A stretch of 36,271 nt of DNA from Rubripirellula sp. (GTDB lineage Bacteria; Planctomycetota; Planctomycetia; Pirellulales; Pirellulaceae): the NCBI GenBank assembly GCA_028823035.1, contig JAPKCI010000040.1:1-36271 (forward strand). The letters run 5' to 3'. The notes beneath the pieces were generated by a model. The model had not been told where the DNA came from, searched no databases, and saw only the letters and a list, made by a program, of their open reading frames with translations. This document shows positions 27,874 through 35,285 of this stretch, piece after piece. A program made the translations under genes and the position numbers. Numbering within the stretch: position 1 is the stretch's first letter; each line of letters begins with the position of its first letter.

Positions 27874-28860
27874 TCAGCCTACGGCGACCCTTTTGAAAGC
27901 CACAATTTCGGCTTCATCGCCCAGATCCTTGATCGCCGCTTCAACGGTTTTCGAATCGTCCAGAGCATACAGCTGACTAAGCAAGCATCTTTCCTGATCC
28001 AGAAGGGTGTTATCCTGCACAAATCTCGCAAGCTTACCCGGAACAATTTTGTCCCAAATTTTCTCAGGCTTACCCTCAGCCGCAAGCTCAGCCTTGATCG
28101 CCTCTTCTGCTTGAGCCATGACCTCAGTGGTCAACTGACGCTGACTGGCGTATTGAGGCACGTTTTTCTGCGGTTTGCCGAGATTCTCGCGAGCGTTCGT
28201 CTCGTTCTCAGAAACGATCTGGGCTTTCAACGCCTCGGTTTCCTTGGCGACGAATTCCTCATCGAACTCTGCAGGATGCAGGATCGAGGGACTCATTGCA
28301 GCGATGTGCATGGCAACACTTCGGAAAAACCCAGGAGCCTGTTCTTTTTTGCCGCCATCTTTGTAGCAGACCAGAACCCCAATTTTCGCACCGGCGTGAA
28401 CGTAAGAAGCAATACTTTCACCACTCACGATCTGAAAATCGGAGATCTCAATTTTCTCACCGATGACACCAGTTTTTTCGATCAGCTTCTCGGCAACCGT
28501 CATGCCTTCAAACGGAAGTGCAAGGACATCTTCTTTTGTTTCCGCTTTGTTGCTCGCCGCGAGTTCGGCAATAGCGTTTGCAAACCCAATGAACTCATCA
28601 TTCTTAGCGACAAAGTCAGTTTCGCTGCTCAAAGCCAGCAACGATCCGCAATTGCCTTCCTCGTTCAGAAGCGCAACCACAACGCCTTCGTTGGCATCAC
28701 GATCAGCTCGCTTAGCGGCAACTTTTTGGCCTTTCTTGCGAAGGACGTCGAGTGCACCCTCGAAATCCCCGCCAGACTCTTTCAATGCCTCCTTGCAGTC
28801 CATCATTCCTGCGCCGGTGGCTTTTCTCAATTCACTTACATCTTTGACAGAAATAGACAT
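27874..28860 (-). CDS. tsf: Translation elongation factor Ts
   Basis: The protein is 328 aa, somewhat longer than E. coli EF-Ts. It is the nucleotide-exchange factor for EF-Tu. The N-terminal UBA-like region (VSELRKATGAGMMDCKEALKESGGDFEGALDVLRKKG) and the following SSETDFVAKN, which contacts EF-Tu, are both present. The two core subdomains continue to the C-terminus, with a charged helical insertion around residues 195-260 that explains the extra length. It lies downstream of rpsB on the same strand, but the two are separated by 428 bases, unusually far for this pair. Confidence 0.97.
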   Translation of the reverse strand: MSISVKDVSELRKATGAGMMDCKEALKESGGDFEGALDVLRKKGQKVAAKRADRDANEGVVVALLNEEGNCGSLLALSSETDFVAKNDEFIGFANAIAELAASNKAETKEDVLALPFEGMTVAEKLIEKTGVIGEKIEISDFQIVSGESIASYVHAGAKIGVLVCYKDGGKKEQAPGFFRSVAMHIAAMSPSILHPAEFDEEFVAKETEALKAQIVSENETNARENLGKPQKNVPQYASQRQLTTEVMAQAEEAIKAELAAEGKPEKIWDKIVPGKLARFVQDNTLLDQERCLLSQLYALDDSKTVEAAIKDLGDEAEIVAFKRVAVG

Positions 28861-29288
28861 TGTATCCCTTCAATGGATCCTTTTGCGATTTCACGCTGAC
28901 ATGTTTGTTTGTGACAAAGCCGGAACTGACGCCCGACCTGACATTTGCCGATCGAATTTAAACTTTGCCAAGTGCGTTGACGTGGGTCTCTGCACGAAGC
29001 CGTTCATCTGCTCATGGGCCGACGAATATCTTGCCGCCACGAGTGTGTGTTTACCGCATCCCGAACATGTGGTCCTGATGCAGATGATATTGGGAACATC
29101 ACGAACCTGAATCGTCTCGCTTTACCACATGCGGTTGTACTGACCAGCCTCGCTCTATCGAGGCAATCCCGCCGAGCTGGGATCTTTTTCTTCCCGGGGA
29201 CCCGAATCCAACCATGGAAAATCCAAAGTGACCTGAACCAGCCAGCTCACTCAAAAGAACTTTCACGTCGGTTCCGGAACCCTATCGA
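28861..29288. other. Unusually long rpsB-tsf spacer, no gene seen
   Basis: These 428 bases separate two genes that are usually close together. I find no open frame with family-like composition on either strand, no strong hairpin and no tandem repeat. It may contain an extra tsf promoter. Confidence 0.5.
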
Positions 29289-30152
29289 TCAACCCTCTGC
29301 CGCTGGAGGTTCTGGAGCAGCGTCAGCAGTTGGCTCTGGAGCAGCGACTGCCTTTGCTGGAGCAGCCTTTGCTTGAGCAGCGACTGGCTTTGATTGAGCA
29401 GTGACAGGCTTTCCTGAAACAGCGGCTGGCTCTGAACCAGATGCCTTCTCGCTGCTCTTATTCATCGCCATCTGACCTTTACCGGCGATGACTGCGTCAG
29501 CCAAGTTCCGCATCACCAATTCAACGCTGCGGATCCCGTCATCGTTACCGGGAATCGGCAGGTCGATGTCGCTGGGATCACTATCAGTATCGATCAGTGC
29601 CACGGTTGCGATGCCTAGACGCTTTGCCTCTCGGACTGCATTCCGCTCTTTGCCGGGATCGACGATGAACAAGCACTCAGGCAACCGATTCATGGACCGC
29701 AACCCATTCAGGTTTCGGTACATCTTGCGATATTCGCGGGTCAACGATGACTGCATTTTCTTGCTGTAATCGTTGAGTTTGTCACTGCTACGCAACTCTT
29801 CCAATTCTTCCAGACGCCCCAAGCGGCTGCGAATCGTACGGAAGTTCGTCAGCGTACCACCGAGCCACCGCTCACTTACAAAAGGCATGCCACAGCGAAG
29901 CGCTTGGGCTTCTACCGCTTCGCCTGCCTGACGTTTTGTACCGACAAACAGGATCAAACTGCCACCGGATGCGACTTGGCTCAGATATTTTTTTGCCCGG
30001 AGTAAACCGCGAAGTGTTTCCCGGATGTCCAGAATGTGGATCTGTTTCTTCTTGCCGAAGATGTACGGTGACATCTTTGGATTCCACAGACTGGTGCGAT
30101 GCCCAAAGTGAACACCTGCTTCGATCATTTCCTTGACAATTGCGTCTGCCAC
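29289..30152 (-). CDS. rpsB: 30S ribosomal protein uS2 with Ala/Pro/Lys-rich tail
   Basis: The protein is 287 aa. It is the S2 protein of the small ribosomal subunit. The core is clear: [35 protein letters not shown] near the start, [72 protein letters not shown] and [21 protein letters not shown]. After about residue 230 it carries a low-complexity tail of roughly 50 residues rich in Ala, Pro, Lys and Glu, encoded by imperfect short repeats. Such tails occur in some phyla and are probably disordered. It is followed by tsf after an unusually long gap. Confidence 0.97.
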   Translation of the reverse strand: MADAIVKEMIEAGVHFGHRTSLWNPKMSPYIFGKKKQIHILDIRETLRGLLRAKKYLSQVASGGSLILFVGTKRQAGEAVEAQALRCGMPFVSERWLGGTLTNFRTIRSRLGRLEELEELRSSDKLNDYSKKMQSSLTREYRKMYRNLNGLRSMNRLPECLFIVDPGKERNAVREAKRLGIATVALIDTDSDPSDIDLPIPGNDDGIRSVELVMRNLADAVIAGKGQMAMNKSSEKASGSEPAAVSGKPVTAQSKPVAAQAKAAPAKAVAAPEPTADAAPEPPAAEG

Positions 30153-30436
30153 TTAAAATCCTTCATTTTGCCGCGACGGGCTACGAGAAACCTGTCCTAA
30201 AGACAGTCTCCAGAGCATCGATTTCACTGAGAAATCTTCGCCCTTCGTCCCAATCTGCCGCGTTGATTTGCGAATATGGTGCCAAGGCACGGTTGCCCAA
30301 AGCATATTTAAGTGGGTGATCCTAGCGAAAACCCCACAAATGGACAAGGGACGCCCTAGAGCCCCCAAACCCAATTTGCAGGAGCCGCAACTGTATAAAA
30401 CCTAGTTCATTCGGATCATTTGCCGTGCGCTGAACC

Positions 30437-30468
30437 AAGAACGTCAGTCGGCAAGAACGTCAGTCGGC
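30437..30468. repeat. 16-bp perfect tandem duplication
   Basis: The unit aagaacgtcagtcggc is at 30437-30452 and again at 30453-30468. Confidence 0.9.
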
Positions 30469-30623
30469 CATGGGGACAGACGAACTGACCAAGGACGAGC
30501 GTTACTGCCAGCCCGTCACCCTTGCTTGATCTGTCGCCCGGCAAACTTAGTCAAAGGAACGACACGATACCGGAACTGCAACGTTCAAAAACCGCCTGGG
30601 CACATCCTTATTGCCTATTCAAT

Positions 30624-30747
30624 CCTTGTGCAATCATCCTTGTGCGTTAATCAATCCTCCTTGTGCGATAATCAATCACCCTTGTGCGTTAATCAATCAT
30701 CCTTGTGCGATAATCAATCATCCTTGTGCAATAATCCTTGTGCAATG
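30624..30747. repeat. 21-bp tandem array with alternating variants
   Basis: Four 21-bp units start at 30638, 30659, 30680 and 30701, all beginning ccttgtgcg. They alternate between gttaatcaatc and gataatcaatc, so the higher-order period is 42 bp. Shorter units of 14, 14 and 12 bases starting ccttgtgcaat flank the array at 30624, 30722 and 30736. The array lies about 100 bases upstream of the first F-like gene. Confidence 0.9.
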
Positions 30748-30850
30748 AAAACAAGATCCCGTTAGACTGGTAACCGACAGCGCAGCCGGAAACCGATCCC
30801 CACAATGCTCTTTCGGTTGCCTTCGGTACCACCGTGGCAACAGCTGATTC

Positions 30851-31795
30851 ATGGTTAAACTCAACGACCTGCAGACAGCCGAACTGCTTGACGAAGTGGC
30901 TTCCGCAATGGAACTCAAGTCGCCGGTGATTGACTCTCTCCGCCGTCTTTCTGATCGGCGGTTCGGATGCGTTGCCAGGACATCAAAATTTTTGACTGAA
31001 CTTCTTGAACGTGGCGAGAGTCTTGATGCCAGTTTCGCTCAGCTCAAAACGCCAGATCGTTCTCAAGTCGTGGCAGCCATTCGTGCATCAGAGCGTACGG
31101 GGCATGCGAATCTGCTCAATGTATTATCTGGAAAACTTCGTGAGCGGCACGATCGGAGGGGTGAAACACAGCTCATCTGGTTTTACCCCTGCATTCTTGC
31201 CTTCGTTGCCTACGTTGCCTTCGTCACAGCGATGGCTCCGCTGATCCGTGACAACGATGGGCTGGTGATCAACTGGCCGCCATTCATTGCGCAGCTCGCT
31301 CATTGGGTGCAAACCAACTTTTGGGTACCACTGTTGACCGTGGTAATCATTGGTGTGCTGGCGAAACTGTTTTTGATAAAACCCCAGAAGCTGCCTCGTT
31401 TGAACCTGCAAAGCCTTTTTTACTCAACGCTGGCAAGCCAGTTAGAGCAGGGAGTGCCAGATCATGAGGCGATCCAGACTGCCGCGATGATGGCATCGGA
31501 AACGGAACTGGTAGCTGGTGAGAATCTCTCTTTTTCGACACCCCGAGTCAAAGAGCTAATCAACCCTGAAGGAAACAGTGACAACACCACCTCTACAGAC
31601 TCGGTCAACAAGCCATTCTTGATCGCAAACCTTAATCACCTCGCTTTCGTCTTCGACCAGAAGGCGAGAGAGCGACAATACCTGTGGCGTCAATTCATTC
31701 CGCAAGTTGTGACATTGTCACTCGGTTCCGTCATGATGCTGTCCATTGCATGGTTTGTTTTAGCTCCCGTTTACCGAGAGTTCGCACAATGGTAG
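30851..31795 (+). CDS. GspF/PilC-like membrane platform protein (first of three)
   Basis: The protein is 314 aa. Residues about 5-110 resemble the cytoplasmic helical domain of type II secretion F proteins: LLDEVASAMELKSPVIDSLRRLSD, then LLERGESLDASFAQL and VAAIRASERTGHANLLNVLSGKL. Membrane segments follow at about 113-131 and 157-176. A second, shortened F-like domain runs from about 185 (LFYSTLASQLEQGVPDHEAIQTAA), and a last membrane helix lies near 288-308. F/PilC proteins form the inner-membrane platform that couples the ATPase to pseudopilus assembly. It overlaps the next gene by seven bases. The ATPase (GspE/PilB) is not in the window. Confidence 0.75.
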   Translation: MVKLNDLQTAELLDEVASAMELKSPVIDSLRRLSDRRFGCVARTSKFLTELLERGESLDASFAQLKTPDRSQVVAAIRASERTGHANLLNVLSGKLRERHDRRGETQLIWFYPCILAFVAYVAFVTAMAPLIRDNDGLVINWPPFIAQLAHWVQTNFWVPLLTVVIIGVLAKLFLIKPQKLPRLNLQSLFYSTLASQLEQGVPDHEAIQTAAMMASETELVAGENLSFSTPRVKELINPEGNSDNTTSTDSVNKPFLIANLNHLAFVFDQKARERQYLWRQFIPQVVTLSLGSVMMLSIAWFVLAPVYREFAQW

Positions 31796-32604
31796 CGGCA
31801 CCGAAAATTGACGTTCCCGACGCGGTCACAAGAAGACTGCAGCTCGCCCCATCGCAGAACCCCGAGGCTGTGGTTGGTTGGCTTGAACATCAACTGGAAC
31901 GCGACGGCATGCGACAACAAGTCTGGACATGTGCGTTGAAAGCATGGATCACAATCACAGGAATCGCCGCGGCAAGCACTGCGATTGCTTGGTACTTCCA
32001 GGCAACCACCGCCAACGCAATGCAGATATTCGATTTCAGCAACGCCAACGCAGGTTCCCTCAGCGAAGGCCTGCATAGCTACATGCCGATAATATTGCTC
32101 ACTACAACCATGTTACTTTTGACAATGCTTCCACTGGCATGGGCTTTTGGACGTCTACCCGGGTTCAGCAGCGCATTGAGCTCGGTCGATTGGGCGACCA
32201 CTGGGGTTGCGATGAGCCGATTACTGACAATCGGTTGCCCTTACCCAGAGGCCTTCCGAACCACAGCGAAAGCGATTGCCTGTTCAGGTCAACGCCAATG
32301 GCTGCTGGACGCCGCCAACCGTGTCGAGGCTGGTGGCCAAGCTATTCCTGAGGATTGCCAACAGGCCCCTGGTTCAGCCATTCTGCACGTCATCCTTTCT
32401 ACCCAACGCTCACCGATGCAACGCGAGTGGCAACTTGCTTCCGAACATTATCTGGAAGTCGCCCAACGCAAAATCGGGCTAATCACAGGAGCCGCACCAG
32501 TAGTGGCCACCATTTTGGCTGGCACTATTCTCTGGCTTAGCATCTCAACGACGCTCAATGCCATGTTGACAGCTTTCCGCAGTTTCATGGAGGACTTTAC
32601 TTGA
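31789..32604 (+). CDS. Divergent GspF-like membrane protein (second of three)
   Basis: The protein is 271 aa from the ATG at 31789, which overlaps the stop of the preceding gene; the frame is open back to 31684 but inside that gene. Predicted membrane helices lie at about 48-67, 96-118 and 240-262. The middle part (GVAMSRLLTIGCPYPEAFRTTAKAIACSGQRQWLLDAANRVEAGGQAIPE) has the amphipathic helix, turn and glycine pattern of an F-like second domain. The first domain is reduced to a short polar N-terminus. It is clearly more diverged than its neighbours, and I assign it by position and helix pattern as much as by sequence. Confidence 0.65.
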   Translation: MVAAPKIDVPDAVTRRLQLAPSQNPEAVVGWLEHQLERDGMRQQVWTCALKAWITITGIAAASTAIAWYFQATTANAMQIFDFSNANAGSLSEGLHSYMPIILLTTTMLLLTMLPLAWAFGRLPGFSSALSSVDWATTGVAMSRLLTIGCPYPEAFRTTAKAIACSGQRQWLLDAANRVEAGGQAIPEDCQQAPGSAILHVILSTQRSPMQREWQLASEHYLEVAQRKIGLITGAAPVVATILAGTILWLSISTTLNAMLTAFRSFMEDFT

Positions 32605-33752
32605 TAAAAGCCTCACGTTGGCACGCCCTCGACACCTTACTGATTCTCATCAAGGGGGCGGTTTGCATTGTCGCCATTGTTGCGCTAGTTGTGTTCTGGC
32701 AAAGCATGATCTTCTTCTTTTTGGCAATATTTGCGACCGTTTTCTGTCTTGATTTTGGAATCCGTCAGCGGCGCAATTACGTGAGCAGTCTCAACTCCGC
32801 TCTAAGAATAGTCAGCCAAACCGGCGTTCCGATGGGAACAGCGGCCCAAGCATTTTCCAAGTCGGGCCCTCTGCGACGCCAATGCGAGGACTACACCAAA
32901 CGTCTTGCTTCCGGGGAAGACCCACTGGACGCTGCCGTGGCTTCGCAACTGCCGCTCGAAATCAGCACCGCCATTTCGATGCAGATGCCGGGAAACCCAA
33001 TCAAAGCACCGACCCACCGCCAACAAAACCACAGAGACACAGCCACACGTCGAACGCAGACGCTTTCGATTTCATGCCAGTTTTTCTACCTGATATTCGT
33101 GAGCCTCTTCAGCGTTGCTGCCCTCGCATTCTTTAGTCAATTCATCATTCCACAGCTTGATTCAATCTACGCTGAATTCGGTAGGTCCTCGTTGGTCAAA
33201 GTATCGCCCTTGCCTACCGGATTAGTGATAAAGGTACTAAGCCTTCTCAGTTTGTTCCTGATCTTTTTGCCCTTACTTCTGTCTTATGGCCTGGGGTTAC
33301 GGTTTCTCCCCAAACACTGGATTCCCCTGTTGCCATGCCAAGCCAAACCCAATGCCGATGCTTTAACCGCAATAGCAGAAGGAGTGGATGCTGGCTGGCC
33401 GCTTCAGAAGATTGTTCTTCTGGGCCAGAAAATCAGCAGAGGACAACAAAAACAGTCTTTCACCAAGGCAGTTGAGTCAATTAAAAGTGGCGAAAGCAGT
33501 ACAAACGCAATCAAAAACGCAGGTTGGATCAGCGTTAACGAAGCAGCCTGGTTAGACGGCACACCACCACAACGAATGACCCAATTGATGCGGACGATCT
33601 CGCGTCAGAACCTGCAAACCGCAGATGCCAACGTGAATTGGCTGGTGGCACTACTGTTTCCTGCCGTTGTGTTACTCATTGCGGCGATCATTGCTCCCAT
33701 TGCTTATGCTTTTTTTGCCAATCTCTATACTCTCATTCTCACGCTCAGCTAA
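32601..33752 (+). CDS. GspF/PilC-like membrane protein (third of three)
   Basis: The protein is 383 aa. The TTG start at 32601 overlaps the previous stop by four bases (TTGA) and is supported by a strong GGAGG at 32589-32593, seven bases upstream. Two adjacent hydrophobic stretches lie at about 14-50. An F-like domain follows (LNSALRIVSQTGVPMGTAAQAFSKSGPL; KRLASGEDPLDAAVAS), then helices at about 155-177 and 203-228, a second F-like domain (ALTAIAEGVDAGWPLQKIVLLGQKI; IKSGESSTNAIKNAGWISVNEAAWL) and a C-terminal hydrophobic pair at about 350-380. Of the three it is closest to a full-length F protein. It is followed after 18 bases by pseudopilin-like genes. Confidence 0.75.
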   Translation: MIKASRWHALDTLLILIKGAVCIVAIVALVVFWQSMIFFFLAIFATVFCLDFGIRQRRNYVSSLNSALRIVSQTGVPMGTAAQAFSKSGPLRRQCEDYTKRLASGEDPLDAAVASQLPLEISTAISMQMPGNPIKAPTHRQQNHRDTATRRTQTLSISCQFFYLIFVSLFSVAALAFFSQFIIPQLDSIYAEFGRSSLVKVSPLPTGLVIKVLSLLSLFLIFLPLLLSYGLGLRFLPKHWIPLLPCQAKPNADALTAIAEGVDAGWPLQKIVLLGQKISRGQQKQSFTKAVESIKSGESSTNAIKNAGWISVNEAAWLDGTPPQRMTQLMRTISRQNLQTADANVNWLVALLFPAVVLLIAAIIAPIAYAFFANLYTLILTLS

Positions 33753-33770
33753 TCATTTCAGAGCAGCGAC

Positions 33771-34334
33771 ATGTTCAGCAACGAAATTTTGAATCACTTC
33801 ATCCACCCCAGCCAACGTCGTGGGGCCAGGCGTGGCAGTTTGATCATCGAATGTGTGATTGCCGCGATGCTGGTCACCGTGGCATCTGTTGGCCTGCTTC
33901 GGCTCGGACGGACCGCGTCGAACCTGAACCGTCAAGCCAACCATCGCCTGGCTGCAACGTTGATCGCAGAGAACATCGCATTGCGAGTGCAGCAGATTCC
34001 CTTCGATCAACTAGCAACCGAAACGAAAGCGGCAGCGGATCAGACAGCGAAGGAAACCAACAGCAAAATCACCATCACCACGAAATCTTTTGACGCAACC
34101 CCGACGGGTTCGGTAGACGGACAAGGCCTGCACGTCACGATTGAGGTCCGAACTGGAACAACAACCTCGGCTGTCAGACATGCCTGGCGATTCCCGAACC
34201 AACCTGTACCGGAACCGACTGACAACGTGACAGAATCCACGTTTACCACTGCCGACCGGAACTCACAAAGCCAACTGAAGTTGCAACTAACCAGCGTCGA
34301 TCTACCCCGCCAAAGTCATGGGGGAAGCCACTGA
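33771..34334 (+). CDS. Minor pseudopilin-like protein (GspI-like position)
   Basis: The protein is 187 aa. A basic leader (RRGARRG) is followed by SLIIECVIAAMLVTVASVGLLRL, the type IV prepilin pattern of Gly at the cleavage site, Glu at mature position 5 and a hydrophobic helix. The leader is about 22 residues. The remainder is a polar domain rich in Thr, Ser and Gln with no Cys pairs. After cleavage by a prepilin peptidase, not seen here, it should join a pseudopilus in the inner membrane and periplasm. It overlaps the next gene by one base. The I-like assignment rests on gene order, not on strong similarity. Confidence 0.75.
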   Translation: MFSNEILNHFIHPSQRRGARRGSLIIECVIAAMLVTVASVGLLRLGRTASNLNRQANHRLAATLIAENIALRVQQIPFDQLATETKAAADQTAKETNSKITITTKSFDATPTGSVDGQGLHVTIEVRTGTTTSAVRHAWRFPNQPVPEPTDNVTESTFTTADRNSQSQLKLQLTSVDLPRQSHGGSH

Positions 34335-34861
34335 TGACTGTCCGAAACAAAACTCACTATGCAAGACATCAAGCAGCCTGCACTCGGATTGGTTTTCTGA
34401 CCAGTCATCGAAGGGGCTACACCCTGATCGAAACTTTGGCTGCTTTATCACTGCTATCGCTGCTTGCCACATCATCTGTCGGCATCCTTGCAGCGGCAAC
34501 AAACATGAGCACCCGACAGGCCCATGCTCGGCAGAGCCGCAGAGACGTGCAGCGGCTCGCAGAAACGTTCCGCAAGGATGCGTCCAACACGCTGCAAACG
34601 GTTGTCCCTGAATCCGATTGGCCGGTGACGCTCAAACAGAATGACAGTTCCGTGGTTTACAATTGGGATGAGCACAAACTGAGCTTAACGAGAGAGGTGA
34701 AGGGTAAAGAATCAGGCGTCCGTTTTGAACGCTACTTGATGCCCCAGCAGTCAACACCTCGCGTGTTTGTGCATGACCGGCGTCTGGCCCTGGAAATCGC
34801 CTTACAGGGCAACCAGACACCCTGGGTCGTTGAAGCAATCCTCAAGAGCTCCGGGAAATGA
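34334..34861 (+). CDS. Minor pseudopilin-like protein (GspJ-like position)
   Basis: The protein is 175 aa. The leader ends RRG and is followed by YTLIETLAALSLLSLLATSSVGIL, a good prepilin class III signal with Glu at mature position 5. The leader is long, about 28 residues, and basic. The mature domain has strand-like stretches (SSVVYNWDEHKLSLTREVKG; PRVFVHDRRLALEIALQG) compatible with the beta-rich GspJ/GspH head, but sequence similarity is weak. It starts at an ATG overlapping the preceding TGA (TGATG) and ends in an ATGA overlap with the next gene. Confidence 0.75.
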   Translation: MTVRNKTHYARHQAACTRIGFLTSHRRGYTLIETLAALSLLSLLATSSVGILAAATNMSTRQAHARQSRRDVQRLAETFRKDASNTLQTVVPESDWPVTLKQNDSSVVYNWDEHKLSLTREVKGKESGVRFERYLMPQQSTPRVFVHDRRLALEIALQGNQTPWVVEAILKSSGK

Positions 34862-35244
34862 ACATGCCGAAGTCCAAATACTACCATCCTCAAACCATGT
34901 GCCGATCGACTGCTGTCAAGCTGCCGAAAAACCGCCGGGGAACTGCCTTCTTACTGCTGGTGGTTGCTCTGGTGATCGTTGTGATGGCCTGCACTCAGGC
35001 GTTTGTGCGTGCTGAAGTGACCTCTCGCCGCAACGGAAAGAACCAGCGGAACCTGAAACAATTGCAGGCTGCCATTGATGCCACAAGACAGTTACTCGCG
35101 GTCGATCACTTCGCGACAATCAGTCTGCCCCTGAACGAGGAGACTGCCGAGCGGATCGAGATCACTCGTCAGGAAGATGCAATCACCGCACGGTGGATGC
35201 AAGGCGATACAGAAACCGAGTCACTGACTCGAACCACTCAATGA
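34858..35244 (+). CDS. Pseudopilin-like protein lacking Glu5 (GspK-like position)
   Basis: The protein is 128 aa. After a basic leader (LPKNRRG) comes TAFLLLVVALVIVVMACTQAF, a prepilin-type hydrophobic helix without the usual Glu at position 5. GspK, the tip pseudopilin of type II secretion, also lacks that Glu. The mature part is short, charged and helical at first (NGKNQRNLKQLQAAIDATRQLL), and much smaller than classic GspK, which has an extra alpha domain. The ATGA overlaps at both ends of this gene imply translational coupling. The K-like role is inferred from gene order and the missing Glu. Confidence 0.65.
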   Translation: MNMPKSKYYHPQTMCRSTAVKLPKNRRGTAFLLLVVALVIVVMACTQAFVRAEVTSRRNGKNQRNLKQLQAAIDATRQLLAVDHFATISLPLNEETAERIEITRQEDAITARWMQGDTETESLTRTTQ

Positions 35245-35285
35245 ACCCCAATATGAATGATACATTCGCAGGACCCGACTCATGA
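35241..35285 (+). CDS. Possible 14-codon coupling frame
   Basis: ATG at 35241 overlaps the stop of the K-like gene (ATGA), and its own TGA at 35283-35285 overlaps the ATG of the DUF1559 gene (ATGA). The peptide would be MNPNMNDTFAGPDS. No separate ribosome binding site is obvious. It may be translated only to pass ribosomes to the next gene, or may be chance. Confidence 0.3.
   Translation: MNPNMNDTFAGPDS

Larger units (their letters stand above)
30153..30850. other. Divergent 700-base intergenic region with repeats
   Basis: It should hold the rpsB promoter (minus strand) and the promoter of the secretion-like operon (plus strand). It contains a 16-bp duplication (30437-30468) and a 21-bp array (30624-30747). 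A plus-strand frame at 30526-30765 starting at TTG reads the array as a seven-residue repeat (SSLCVNQ), but its start and ends are unconvincing. I recognise no ribosomal leader RNA. Confidence 0.5.

Noticed and set aside
27742-28899. Plus-strand 385-codon frame over tsf
   Set aside because: It is a complementary-strand shadow of an unmistakable EF-Ts gene.
30624-30747. The 21-bp array as a CRISPR
   Set aside because: Units are head to tail with no unique spacers, and no cas gene is in the window.
30526-30765. Plus-strand frame encoding SSLCVNQ repeats
   Set aside because: The TTG start is unsupported and the repeat explains the open frame. It was reported as a repeat, not a gene.
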